Assembly (NCBI RefSeq): GCF_013377015.1
Contig: NZ_JACABA010000001.1
Span: 1,630,756-1,694,755 of the forward strand
DNA length: 64,000 bases
From: Rhodopseudomonas sp.
Lineage (GTDB): Bacteria > Pseudomonadota > Alphaproteobacteria > Rhizobiales > Xanthobacteraceae
Reading direction: 5' to 3'
How positions within the stretch are numbered: the first letter of the stretch is position 1; every line of letters starts with the position of its first letter. The position numbers and the translations under genes were made by a program. The notes below the pieces were generated by a model that searched no databases, was not told the origin of the DNA, and saw only the letters and a list, made by a program, of their open reading frames with translations. This document shows positions 37,114 through 45,689 of the stretch, piece by piece.

Positions 37114-37149
37114 GTGATCGAGCTGGGCGTGGACGGGGGACGTAGCGCG

Positions 37150-38226
37150 ATGAGCGACGCCGTGGTGGACGACATCGTGGCTTTGCTGCCGCCGCTGCTG
37201 CAGTCGCTGGAAGCGCTGGGCTTCGTCGCCCGCTATCTCGATCCGTCGGAGTTCGGCGTGGTGATGCAGCGAATCGACACGCCCGATCAGGCGTTGCGCG
37301 ACGTGCTGCCGCGGCTGGCGAACTGGCCGGAGTCGTTTGCGTATCTGCGGGGGCCGTTGCAATCCGCCAGCGAGGCGGCGCTCGCCGCGTTCGCCGGGCT
37401 GCGCGCGGTCGAAGCCGGCGACGGCGATCTGATCGTAGTGTTTCGCGCGCTGCGCCAACTGCCGCGCGCGCAGGAGGCGCTGTACCCGCTGGCGGCGCTG
37501 TTGCCGCCGGTCTCGGAATTTTTCATGGCTCCCGAGCTGCGCGACAATGCCGATCTGGCGGCGCGGCTAGCGCAGCCGGCCGAACCGGACACCGGGATCT
37601 CGCACCACGATAACGAGCCCGGCAGCCGCGGCGGTTTCTCGCTCTATGTGCCGGAAACCTACACGCCGGATCGGGCCTGGCCGCTGGTGATGGCGCTGCA
37701 TGGCGGCAGCGGCCATGGCCGCGGCTTCCTGTGGAGCTGGCTGCGCGACGCCCGCAGTCGCGGCGCGATCTTGGTTGCGCCGACAGCGACAGGGAGTACA
37801 TGGGCCTTGATGGGCGACGATGCCGACACGCTGAATCTCGGCCGCATTCTCGATCAGGTGCGAGGGCGCTGGACCGTCGATACGACGCGTCTGCTGCTGA
37901 CCGGCATGAGCGACGGTGGCACCTTCTGCTACGTCAGCGGGCTGGAACGCACGTCGCCGTTCACCCATCTGGCGCCGGTCGCCGCCAGCTTCCATCCGCT
38001 GCTGGCGGAGATGGTGGATGCCGAGCGGCTGCGCGGCCTGCCGATCCAGATCGTGCACGGGCGGCGCGACTGGATGTTTCCGGTCGAGGTCGCCCGCCAG
38101 GCCCGGCAGGCGCTATCCGCCGCCGGCGCCGCCGTGACCTTGCGCGAGATCGACGACCTCAGCCATTGCTACCCGCGCGAGATCAACGCTGCGTTGCTGG
38201 ACTGGCTGGGCGCATCCGCCGCTTGA
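37150..38226 (+). CDS. Alpha/beta-hydrolase (phospholipase/carboxylesterase-like)
   Basis: The 358-residue protein has a poorly conserved N-terminal part of about 150 residues (mostly helical), then a complete alpha/beta-hydrolase domain: oxyanion region LVMALHGGSGHGRGF, nucleophile Ser in LLTGMSDGGTF, acid in VHGRRDWMFP and catalytic His in DDLSHCYP. This resembles the phospholipase/carboxylesterase or PHB-depolymerase-like family. The substrate is unknown. A GTG at 37114 directly after the DUF2252 stop is an alternative start. Its 3' end overlaps the convergent gene at 38183 by 44 bases. Confidence 0.85.
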   Translation: MSDAVVDDIVALLPPLLQSLEALGFVARYLDPSEFGVVMQRIDTPDQALRDVLPRLANWPESFAYLRGPLQSASEAALAAFAGLRAVEAGDGDLIVVFRALRQLPRAQEALYPLAALLPPVSEFFMAPELRDNADLAARLAQPAEPDTGISHHDNEPGSRGGFSLYVPETYTPDRAWPLVMALHGGSGHGRGFLWSWLRDARSRGAILVAPTATGSTWALMGDDADTLNLGRILDQVRGRWTVDTTRLLLTGMSDGGTFCYVSGLERTSPFTHLAPVAASFHPLLAEMVDAERLRGLPIQIVHGRRDWMFPVEVARQARQALSAAGAAVTLREIDDLSHCYPREINAALLDWLGASAA

Positions 38227-38590
38227 TCGACCCGATCAACGGGATCAGCGGATTGCCCTTGTTCGCGACGTCGAGTTCGAATCGTTCGCTCAGCAGCACG
38301 ATCGCGCAGCCCGCCGGGAGCGATTCCCTGCGGGCGAAGGCGAACGCCGAAGCCTTCAGCAGGAACAGGCCGCCGATGCTGTCGCCGGCATCGCGGGCGA
38401 CCCAGAAACCATCTCGGTTGCGGCCGACGAAATAGACCGGGATCTCCTCGTTGAGGACGCCGCTGTCGGGACGGCGCAGCGTTTGATCCGTGGAATTCCT
38501 TGAAGGCGGCGCCAGCCGGAAGCTGTGGTTGCTGGTATTGGGATGGGTGGCGCTGGCATGGCCCGCGATCTCAATGGCGATGGCAGTCAT
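38183..38590 (-). CDS. Conserved protein of unknown function
   Basis: The 135-residue product contains a central IPVYFVGRNRDGFWVARD and LFLLKASAFAFAR, followed by FELDVANKGNPL. I recall this pattern in a small family widespread in Bradyrhizobium, without a known function. No signal peptide or membrane helix. The ATG at 38590 was chosen because the sequence upstream adds nothing recognisable. The last 44 bases overlap the convergent hydrolase gene; the basic C-terminus (KRRMRP) lies within that overlap. Confidence 0.7.
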   Translation of the reverse strand: MTAIAIEIAGHASATHPNTSNHSFRLAPPSRNSTDQTLRRPDSGVLNEEIPVYFVGRNRDGFWVARDAGDSIGGLFLLKASAFAFARRESLPAGCAIVLLSERFELDVANKGNPLIPLIGSIKRRMRPASPATQR

Positions 38591-38791
38591 GGAATCATTC
38601 CTCGATCGGATAGCGAGCAATAGATGCCGCTGTCGCCATATGAATTCGAGATCGAGCGGCGCGGCATCTTATAAGCGGCGCATAAAGGCCGCGGCCGGGT
38701 CTGCATCGATACGGGGACTTTGCCACGTTGCCGGCGCCGCCGGGAACCATTGCGGTCCGGGGCGCGTTGGTGGCGGTGATGGAGGATTGCG

Positions 38792-38998
38792 ATGCGCTTG
38801 CTTCTAGGAATGATTTTGGGCGCAGCGATGCTGATTGCCGGCGTCTACATCTACGACTCGATGTCGACCTCGACGGTGGCGAACGGTCAGGGGGCGCAAC
38901 CGGGGCGCACCATCGTCAACTGGGACGTCGCGGCGACCGACTGGGAAGCGCTGAAAGTCAGCGCCCAGCGCAATTGGGTCAAGATCTCCGAAAAGTAA
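38792..38998 (+). CDS. Small single-pass membrane protein of unknown function
   Basis: The 68-residue protein has one N-terminal membrane helix or uncleaved signal (LLLGMILGAAMLIAGVYIYD, about residues 3-22), then a polar tail with IVNWDVAATDWEALK and a closing NWVKISEK. GGAGG lies seven bases ahead of the ATG. It ends seven bases before the convergent dsbA-like gene. Small, but with a good ribosome site and clean composition; probably real. Confidence 0.7.
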   Translation: MRLLLGMILGAAMLIAGVYIYDSMSTSTVANGQGAQPGRTIVNWDVAATDWEALKVSAQRNWVKISEK

Positions 38999-39005
38999 TC
39001 GTGCG

Positions 39006-39704
39006 CTATTTCTTCGCCGCGGCTTTGCGGGCGTCGCGGATCGCCAGCGCGAACTGCTCCTTGGTCAGCGGACCAGGTACCCGGAACTTGCCGATGATGA
39101 AGGCTGGCGTTCCCTGAAAGCCGAAGGCCTGTGCCTGATCGTCGGCTCGTTTCAGGATAGCCGCGATCGCCGCGGTATTGGTTTCGAGATCGCGCACGGC
39201 GCGATCGATGTCGATGCCCGCCTTGGCGAGGCGATCGCGGACACCGGCCTCGGTCAGCCGGACATCGAGCCCGATAAGCGCGTCATGCGCCTCGATGAAC
39301 TTGTCCTGATATTTGGTCGCCAATGCGAGCCGCGAGGCATAGACCGAGACCGGTCCGAGGATCGGCCAATCCTTCAGCACCAGCCTGATCTTGCCGTCTT
39401 CGGCCACGACCTGATGCAGATCGGGCGCGAGCTTGCGGCAATACGGGCAGTTGTAGTCGAAGAATTCGACGATGGTGATGTCGCCCTTGGGGTTACCGGC
39501 GACTGGAATCTCCGGATCGCGCAGCACCTTGGCTTCGGTGAGGACGTTGCCGTCATCGCTCTGGGTCTGGCTGCGCGCCGCCACCGGCGCGATTTCGAGA
39601 CCGAGCAGCACCGCGCTGGCGGCGAGCAGCCCTAGCGTTTCGCGCCGGCTGCGCCGATTGAACTGCGCACGCAGCGGGGCGGCCGGATCGGCGGGTTCGG
39701 TCAT
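39006..39704 (-). CDS. DsbA-family thiol:disulfide oxidoreductase (Com1-like)
   Basis: The 232-residue periplasmic protein has an RR-type N-terminus (RRSRRETLGLLAASAVLLGL) that could be a Tat or Sec signal, then a thioredoxin fold with an inserted helical domain. The active site is CPYC (about 86-89) in FFDYNCPYCRK, and the cis-Pro lies in FQGTPAFIIGKF. It belongs to the DsbA/Com1/BdbD group that introduces or proofreads disulfides. The DsbB partner gene is at 43150, four kilobases away on the same strand. Confidence 0.92.
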   Translation of the reverse strand: MTEPADPAAPLRAQFNRRSRRETLGLLAASAVLLGLEIAPVAARSQTQSDDGNVLTEAKVLRDPEIPVAGNPKGDITIVEFFDYNCPYCRKLAPDLHQVVAEDGKIRLVLKDWPILGPVSVYASRLALATKYQDKFIEAHDALIGLDVRLTEAGVRDRLAKAGIDIDRAVRDLETNTAAIAAILKRADDQAQAFGFQGTPAFIIGKFRVPGPLTKEQFALAIRDARKAAAKK

Positions 39705-39829
39705 CGCAATCTCCAGGGAGCCCGAACGCGACGGTCGCTGTTCGGCATGGCGTCAGGTCGGGCCCACATATAGCCGGCCGGCGGGATATGGATAGGCGCA
39801 ATGACGACGGCCGGGACGTAACTTCTGCG

Positions 39830-40552
39830 TCAGCGCAGCAGCAGCGTCGCCGCGACCGGAACCAGCAGCGAGGTCACCAGCGCATTCAGGCTCATCGCGA
39901 TGCCGGCAAAGGCGCCAGCCAGCGCATCGACCTGAAACGCGCGCGCTGTGCCGAGGCCGTGCGACGCCAGCCCCACGGCAAAACCGCGGGCACGGAAATC
40001 CCTGATTCCAAGTGCGTTCATCAGCGGCGTCACCGCGATCGCGCCCATGATGCCGGTGATGATCACCGCCACCGCGGCGAGCGACGGGTCGCCGCCGAGC
40101 GATTCGCTGATGCCCATCGCCACCCCCGCGGTGACCGATTTCGGCGCCAGCGACAACACTACGGTCTTGGGCAGGCCGGCGGCCTCGGCCAGCAATACAA
40201 CGGAGACGATCGCGGTGACGCAGCCGACCATCAGCGCTGCGATCATCGGCAGGATCGAAGCCACGATCACCTCGCGATTTTCATACAGCGGCACCGCCAG
40301 CGCCACGGTGGCGGGGCCGAGCAGGAAATGCACGAACTGCGCGCCGCTGAAATAGGTGGTGTAGGAGGTGCCGGTCAGCCACAGGAACACGCCGACGATC
40401 CAGATCGAATGCAGCACCGGATTGGCCAGCGCATTGCGGCCGGTGGCTTGCGACACCGCGTCGACCAGCGCGTAGACCAGCAGCGTCATGGTCAGCCACA
40501 GCAGCGGCGTCTGCGACAGATAGACCCACAGCGCGAAGGGATCGGCCTTCAC
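39830..40552 (-). CDS. lrgB: LrgB family protein
   Basis: The 240-residue membrane protein has about six helices and the LrgB motifs FLLGPATVALAVPLYENRE, LAPKSVTAGVAMGISESLGG and ASHGLGTARAFQVD. LrgAB homologues have been described as murein-hydrolase/holin-like regulators and, in plastids (PLGG1) and several bacteria, as glycolate, glycerate or pyruvate transporters. Which applies here is not known. The ATG overlaps the lrgA stop by four bases. Confidence 0.92.
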   Translation of the reverse strand: MKADPFALWVYLSQTPLLWLTMTLLVYALVDAVSQATGRNALANPVLHSIWIVGVFLWLTGTSYTTYFSGAQFVHFLLGPATVALAVPLYENREVIVASILPMIAALMVGCVTAIVSVVLLAEAAGLPKTVVLSLAPKSVTAGVAMGISESLGGDPSLAAVAVIITGIMGAIAVTPLMNALGIRDFRARGFAVGLASHGLGTARAFQVDALAGAFAGIAMSLNALVTSLLVPVAATLLLR

Positions 40553-40935
40553 CTTGCGCCCCGCAAGCGTGCGATCAGCCAGGCCGAGGCCAGGAAGGTG
40601 GCCACGGTCGCCAGCAGGGTGATCACCACCGAGGCTGCGAGCACCAGGGTGATTGCGACGCCGCGGTCGGCAATCAGATCGAGCTGCTGGACCACGCCGA
40701 CGCCGGCCGGCACGAACATCAGCGACATGTGGCGCAGCAGGCCTCCGGCCGCTTCCTCGACGCCGTCATTGCGGAGCGGTCCGAATTCCAGAACCGACAA
40801 CTGGTCACGCGCCAGCAACAACGCCAGCAGCAGCGCGAGGCCGATCACCGGCGCCGGCACCGGCGCGCCCAATCCCCGCACGATGGCCTCGCCGGCCAAC
40901 TGGCACAGCAGAATCAGGCTCAGACTTGCGATCAT
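40549..40935 (-). CDS. lrgA: LrgA/CidA family protein
   Basis: This 128-residue protein has four hydrophobic segments (ASLSLILLCQLAGEAIVRGL, VIGLALLLALLLARD) with the family sequence GLLRHMSLMFVPAGVGVVQ between the second and third. It is the usual partner of LrgB and forms the 5' gene of a two-gene operon. Confidence 0.92.
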   Translation of the reverse strand: MIASLSLILLCQLAGEAIVRGLGAPVPAPVIGLALLLALLLARDQLSVLEFGPLRNDGVEEAAGGLLRHMSLMFVPAGVGVVQQLDLIADRGVAITLVLAASVVITLLATVATFLASAWLIARLRGAR

Positions 40936-41029
40936 CAGTCACCTCGCGTCGAACGACAGCGACCGATGCGGCGTATTCGCCCGCCTTGTCAATGTTGCGC
41001 AGCGGCCGGCGTTTCGCGGCGCGTGGCGC

Positions 41030-41536
41030 TCAGCCCTTCAGCTTCTTGTTGCACTCGCTCCAATAGCCGCCGCCCTTTTGAATCCAGCGCAGGCCGCCGG
41101 TGGTGTTGGCAGCTTTGTTGGTCTTCCAGCTTTCCGCGCAGGTGTGCAGCCGGGCCCTGGCCGCAGGCTCTTTGGCGAATTTCGCATCCACCGCGGTCGG
41201 GAACGTCGCGGGGCCGGCCGACGGTGGGGCCGCCACCGGCTTAGCGACGGATTTGGCGGCGGATTTATCCGGCTTGGCCTCGGATTTGGTTTCAGCCGTC
41301 TTCGGCGCCGAGGCATCCGAAGCGGCAGGCGCCGCCGCAGCGTCGGACCCGCATTGCGCCTTGCGGAAGTCGTTCCAGCTCTGGCCGCCAAGCGTGCCGG
41401 CGGTCTTGGCGGCCTGATATTTCGCACTGCACTCCTGCGCCGTCAGCGCGCTAGCCGACGACGACGCGCCGAACGACAGCAATCCTGCGGCCAACAAAGT
41501 TGTCGCGACGAGGGATGGGTGATTTCGGATCTTCAT
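41030..41536 (-). CDS. Secreted protein with two Cys-containing repeats, unknown function
   Basis: The 168-residue product has a signal peptide (TTLLAAGLLSFGASSSASA, to about residue 30). Two similar modules lie at its ends: residues about 33-62 (TAQECSAKYQAAKTAGTLGG, QSWNDFRKAQC) and about 128-165 (LHTCAESWKTNKAANTTGG, WSECNKKLKG). Each has two Cys about 25 residues apart, likely a disulfide-bonded helical hairpin. A low-complexity Ala/Lys/Pro linker joins them. Similar proteins are common in Bradyrhizobium, without a known role. DsbA and DsbB lie nearby. Confidence 0.78.
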   Translation of the reverse strand: MKIRNHPSLVATTLLAAGLLSFGASSSASALTAQECSAKYQAAKTAGTLGGQSWNDFRKAQCGSDAAAAPAASDASAPKTAETKSEAKPDKSAAKSVAKPVAAPPSAGPATFPTAVDAKFAKEPAARARLHTCAESWKTNKAANTTGGLRWIQKGGGYWSECNKKLKG

Positions 41537-41714
41537 TGCGGCTCTCCCTGAACCCCTGAGAACGGAAGGGCCTCCATCCTAGCGAATCGCAAAGCCGAGA
41601 CAATGCAATCCGCGGTTGCTTTCGTCGAAAAGATGTGGCGGACGTGCGGTATTCACCGGCGGTTAAGTATCCAGCCGCGAGGGTGGTGATCCCACCAACG
41701 ACAAGGTCATTTCC

Positions 41715-41969
41715 ATGAACATTTTGTCCCGCTGCGCCGTTGTTTCCGCCGTCGCATCGCTGCTGTTGACCGGCTCGGCCTTCGCCCAGGCCACCACGCC
41801 GGCGCCGAAGCCCGCCCCTTCGGCGATGGCGCCGGCCGAGAAGAAGGCCGAGAAGCCGCACACCGCGATATCGCTGGACTGTTCGAAGCAGGCCGATGCC
41901 CAGGGTCTGCACGGCAAGAAACGCAAGGCGTTCCGCAAGACCTGCATGAAGGACGCCAAGCCGAATTGA
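41715..41969 (+). CDS. Small secreted PsiF-repeat-like protein
   Basis: The 84-residue protein has a signal peptide ending at GSAFAQ (about residue 25), a Pro/Ala/Lys linker, and a C-terminal C...C segment (LDCSKQADAQGLHGKKRKAF, then CMKDAK). The C-x(n)-K-K-x-K-A-F-x-x-x-C pattern resembles the PsiF phosphate-starvation repeat. Similarity to PsiF is from motif only. The gene is divergent from that at 41030. Confidence 0.75.
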   Translation: MNILSRCAVVSAVASLLLTGSAFAQATTPAPKPAPSAMAPAEKKAEKPHTAISLDCSKQADAQGLHGKKRKAFRKTCMKDAKPN

Positions 41970-42079
41970 ACCTCGCCAACCGCGCCAGTGCCGGACATCC
42001 CGGCGCTGGCGCCGCTGGGCGCATGGCCGCGCGCGCGGTGCGCATTTGTCGCACGCGACGGTATTTGCCATAACGGCGC

Positions 42080-43153
42080 GTGACCGAGAAAAACAAGCCT
42101 GCCGGCATTCAATCCAAAATCCTGAGCTTCATCGAGACCGCGCTGATCGGCATCGGCGGCGGCGCGCTGTTCTATTGGGCGCAATTGCCGGGCGGGTTGA
42201 TCACCGGTGCGATGGTCGCGGTGGCCGCGGCTGGGCTCGCCGGACGCAAGATGGGCCTGCCGCAGCCGGTGGCGCATGTCATCCTGATGACGCTCGGGCT
42301 GTCGCTGGGCTCGATGGTCTCGCCGGAGATGATCCACAATCTCAGCGCCTATCCGGTGACGATCGCGCTGCTGGCAATCGCCACGGTTTGCTCCACCTTC
42401 GGCAGCAGCCATTATCTGCAATGGGTCCATGGTTGGGACCGCACCTCGGCGCTATTGGCCGGCAGCCCCGGCGCGCTGTCGCAAATCATCATGCTGGCGA
42501 CCGAGCGCAAGGCCGACGTGCCGGGCATCGCGGTGGTGCAGATCATGCGGGTGATCATCCTGACCGGCGCGGTGCCGATGTTGCTGGCGGCCTCCGGCAT
42601 GACGGGCCACGGCCCGCTGCCGTCGCGCGGAGCGGTGGCCTCGCCGCTGGTGCTGGCCGAACTGGCCGCGGTCGCGGTGGCGGCGGCGTTGCTGCTGCGC
42701 TGGCTGAATTTTCCCGCCGCCTGGATGTTCGGGGCGATGCTCGGCTCCTCGGTGCTGCATGGCGCCGGGCTGGTCGAGGGCACGCTGCCGCAATGGGCCT
42801 ATGTGGGGGCGCTGATCGGGATCGGCACCTTGATCGGCTCGCGGTTCGGCGCGATCAAGCTGCGCACCATCGCCAGCCACATCGGCGCGGCGCTGGGGTC
42901 GTTCGCGGTGGCGATCGCGATCTCCTCGGTATTCGTCGCCGCGATCGCGCTGACCACCGCGGTGAAATTCAGCGACGTGGTGGTGGCGTTCGCGCCCGGC
43001 GCGATGGACGCGATGCTGGCGCTGGCGCTGACCCTGCACATCGATCCGGTGTTCGTCGGCGCGCACCATCTGTCGCGCTTCATCTTCGTCTCGATCGTCA
43101 CCCCGGGGATCGTCCACCTGTTCGGCAAGGCGCGGGACGATCTCGACGATTAG
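42080..43153 (+). CDS. AbrB-family membrane protein (Gneg_AbrB_dup; putative permease)
   Basis: The 357-residue protein has about ten helices in two similar halves, each with a WxxxxxxGxxxG-like motif: LPGGLITGAMVAVAAAGLAG and FPAAWMFGAMLGSSVLHGAG, followed in each half by GLSLGSMVSPEM or GIGTLIGSRFG. This is the duplicated family often labelled AbrB or putative ammonia monooxygenase; it is a membrane protein, not the DNA-binding AbrB. Function unknown. The start is GTG at 42080. Its 3' end overlaps dsbB by four bases, convergent. Confidence 0.88.
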   Translation: MTEKNKPAGIQSKILSFIETALIGIGGGALFYWAQLPGGLITGAMVAVAAAGLAGRKMGLPQPVAHVILMTLGLSLGSMVSPEMIHNLSAYPVTIALLAIATVCSTFGSSHYLQWVHGWDRTSALLAGSPGALSQIIMLATERKADVPGIAVVQIMRVIILTGAVPMLLAASGMTGHGPLPSRGAVASPLVLAELAAVAVAAALLLRWLNFPAAWMFGAMLGSSVLHGAGLVEGTLPQWAYVGALIGIGTLIGSRFGAIKLRTIASHIGAALGSFAVAIAISSVFVAAIALTTAVKFSDVVVAFAPGAMDAMLALALTLHIDPVFVGAHHLSRFIFVSIVTPGIVHLFGKARDDLDD

Positions 43154-43701
43154 TGCGAGGTCCTGCGCAGGCCCCAGCCGGCGATCGCCGCCATCAACAG
43201 CGAAATCAGCACGTTGTAGCCCGCCAGCGACAGCCCGAGAAAGCGCCACTGCACCTCGTCGCAACGCACCACCTTGACCGAATCGAGCTGCGCCAGCAGG
43301 CCGCCGGCCTTGCCGAGGCCAGTCTTGCCGAGATCGACGATCGGACCGCTGCACTCGGTCGGCCCCGCCCAAAACCCCCATTCGACACCTGCATGATAGG
43401 CGCCCAGTCCGGCGTTGCCGAGCGCGGCCAGCGTCAGGATCGCCAGGCCTGCCAGCAGTACGGCACGCGGAGCTCCCCAGTTCGCCGCCAGCGCGATCAG
43501 AAAGCCGAGCGGAAACAGCAGGTAATAAGCATAGCGCTGCTCCAGACAGAGCGGGCAGGGCACCAGCCCCTGCACCAGCTGGAAATACCAGGCACCGGCC
43601 AGCGTCGCCGCGGCGATGCTGGCGACGGTCAGCCCGGCCATTTGCGTCGGGCGCAATGAGGCGGCCGTGGCGCTTGATTTCAAGGTGATGTCGGCAGTCA
43701 C
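43150..43701 (-). CDS. dsbB: Disulfide bond formation protein DsbB
   Basis: DsbB reoxidises DsbA and passes electrons to quinone. The 183-residue protein has four helices and both Cys pairs: CPLCLEQRYAYYL (CxxC, just after the first loop) and, in the second periplasmic loop, one Cys in GPTECSGPI and one in VVRCDEVQWRFLGLSLA. Length is a little above the usual 165-175. The partner DsbA-like protein is at 39006. Confidence 0.93.
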   Translation of the reverse strand: MTADITLKSSATAASLRPTQMAGLTVASIAAATLAGAWYFQLVQGLVPCPLCLEQRYAYYLLFPLGFLIALAANWGAPRAVLLAGLAILTLAALGNAGLGAYHAGVEWGFWAGPTECSGPIVDLGKTGLGKAGGLLAQLDSVKVVRCDEVQWRFLGLSLAGYNVLISLLMAAIAGWGLRRTSH

Positions 43702-43859
43702 GGCGATCTCCGGTTGGGATTGCGTCCTATCCCGCGACCATGGCGCTGTCGAGACGCCGGTCGATCACACCGAGGTGTAGGGCCGGCGCGGGTTGACCGG
43801 TGATCCCCGGCCGCTATATTCCGCCGGCTTCGCACCCCGACGTTCGGCGGCGGCGAAAA

Positions 43860-43944
43860 GCCCCTGTGGCGGAATTGGTAGACGCGCTCGACTCAAAATC
43901 GAGTTCCGCAAGGAGTGCTGGTTCGATTCCGGCCAGGGGCACCA
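43860..43944 (+). tRNA. tRNA-Leu (anticodon CAA)
   Basis: This 85-nt class II tRNA has acceptor GCCCCTG pairing with CAGGGGC, D arm with GGAATTGGTAGACGC, anticodon stem CTCGA/TCGAG around CTCAAAA (anticodon CAA), a long variable arm (GTTCCGCAAGGAGTG region), T loop TTCGATT and encoded CCA. Confidence 0.96.
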
Positions 43945-44114
43945 GAAGCTCAGCGCGATCCCGACAACGCTCAGATCTCCGCCTTGCGCTGGCTCAACAC
44001 CCGGCCGCGCGGCTTCGCCGATGGTTGCATGGGCCAATTCAAGCCAACCGATTACAGCTGCAAGATCAACCGGTTTGGCCCGGAACGGCCGGATCGCCAG
44101 CAGAGAGACCCACG

Positions 44115-45674
44115 ATGTCGACCCCCTCCCGCGTTCTCGCTCCGCATCTCCGCTCCAAGATCATGTCGGCCGCCGAGGCCGCAGCGCTGATCCCGTCCGG
44201 CGTCCATGTCGGCATGAGCGGTTTCACCGGCTCCGGCTATCCGAAACTGCTGCCGGTGGCGCTGGCCGAACGCATCAACGCGCACCACGCCCGCGGCGAG
44301 AAATTCAAGGTCGGAGTGTGGACCGGCGCCTCCACGGCGCCCGAACTCGACGGCGCGCTGGCCAAGGTGGACGGGATCGAGATGCGGCTGCCGTATCAGT
44401 CCGACCCGACCTGCCGCGAACGCATCAACGCCGGCAAGATGGAATACATCGACATCCATCTGTCGCATGTCGCCCAGGACGTCTGGTTCGGCTTTCTCGG
44501 CAAACTCGATATCGCGATCGTCGAGGTCGCCGGCATCCGCGAGGATGGCACCCTGATCCCGTCATCCTCGATCGGCAACAACAAGACCTGGCTCGACCTC
44601 GCCGACAAGGTGATCCTGGAGGTGAATTCCTGGCAGGACCTGCGATTCGAAGGCATGCACGACATCTATTACGGCACCCAATTGCCGCCGCATCGCAAGC
44701 CGATCCAGATTCTCGCGACGCCGGACCGCATCGGCGAGAAGTATTTTCGCTGCGATCCGAACAAGATCGTCGCCATTGTCGAGACCAATCTGCCGGATCG
44801 CAATTCGGCGTTTTCCCCGCCCGACGAGATCTCCAACGCGATCGCCGGCCATATTCTCGAATTCCTCCAACACGAGGTGAAAATCGGGCGGCTGCCGGCC
44901 AGCCTGCTGCCGCTACAATCCGGCGTCGGCAACGTCGCCAATGCGGTGATGGCGGGACTGGAGACCGGCCCGTTCGAGAACATGACCGCCTACACCGAAG
45001 TGCTGCAGGACGGCATGCTGCGGCTGATCCGCCAGGGCAAGCTGACTTACGCCTCGGCGACGGCGCTGTCGCTGAGCCCGGCGGCCCATGCCGAGTTCAT
45101 CCGCGACATCGAGTTCTACCGCGAGCGCATCGTGTTCCGGCCGCAGGAAATCTCCAACCATCCGGAGGTGATCCGGCGGCTCGGCGTGATCGCGATGAAC
45201 GGGCTGATCGAGGCCGACATCTACGGCAACGTCAATTCCACCCACATCATGGGCACCAGCATCATGAACGGGATCGGGGGCTCCGGCGATTTCGCCCGCA
45301 ACGCCTATTTGTCGTTCTTCATGACGCCGTCGGTGGCGAAGGGCGGCGCGATCTCCTGCATCGTGCCGATGGCCTCACATGTCGACCATACCGAACACGA
45401 CGTCCAGGTCATCGTCACCGAACAAGGCCTCGCCGATCTGCGCGGGCTGTCACCGAAGGCGCGGGCCAAGGTCATCATCGAGAACTGCGCGCATCCGACC
45501 TTCAAGCCGGCGCTGCAGGAATATTTCGACCGCGCGCTGCAAGTGTCGCCGGGTCTGCATACGCCGCACATCATCGAGGAGGCGCTGACCTTCCTGCCGA
45601 ACTGGATGGCCCACAAGGCCGCGCGCGAGGCCTGGCGCGAAGACTCGGTGGTGCAGGCCGACGCCTGGCGGTGA
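44115..45674 (+). CDS. Acetyl-CoA hydrolase/transferase family protein (succinyl-CoA:acetate CoA-transferase-like)
   Basis: The 519-residue protein starts after a short leader downstream of tRNA-Leu. It has the two-domain layout of the AarC/Cat1/ScpC family: an N-terminal GMSGFTGSGYPKLLP, VLQDGMLRLI, and late GTSIMNGIGGSGDFARNAYL and VTEQGLADLRGLSP. These enzymes move CoA between succinyl-CoA, acetate or propionate. The exact substrate pair is not decided by sequence. A role with the neighbouring PHB genes through acetate/CoA balance is possible. The frame reads back through the tRNA, which is artefactual. Confidence 0.93.
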   Translation: MSTPSRVLAPHLRSKIMSAAEAAALIPSGVHVGMSGFTGSGYPKLLPVALAERINAHHARGEKFKVGVWTGASTAPELDGALAKVDGIEMRLPYQSDPTCRERINAGKMEYIDIHLSHVAQDVWFGFLGKLDIAIVEVAGIREDGTLIPSSSIGNNKTWLDLADKVILEVNSWQDLRFEGMHDIYYGTQLPPHRKPIQILATPDRIGEKYFRCDPNKIVAIVETNLPDRNSAFSPPDEISNAIAGHILEFLQHEVKIGRLPASLLPLQSGVGNVANAVMAGLETGPFENMTAYTEVLQDGMLRLIRQGKLTYASATALSLSPAAHAEFIRDIEFYRERIVFRPQEISNHPEVIRRLGVIAMNGLIEADIYGNVNSTHIMGTSIMNGIGGSGDFARNAYLSFFMTPSVAKGGAISCIVPMASHVDHTEHDVQVIVTEQGLADLRGLSPKARAKVIIENCAHPTFKPALQEYFDRALQVSPGLHTPHIIEEALTFLPNWMAHKAAREAWREDSVVQADAWR

Positions 45675-45689
45675 CGGCGCGCCGCTGAC

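Noticed and set aside
43800-44114. In-frame extension of the CoA transferase gene back through tRNA-Leu
   Set aside because: The extension translates the tRNA itself; the family N-terminus begins at the ATG at 44115.
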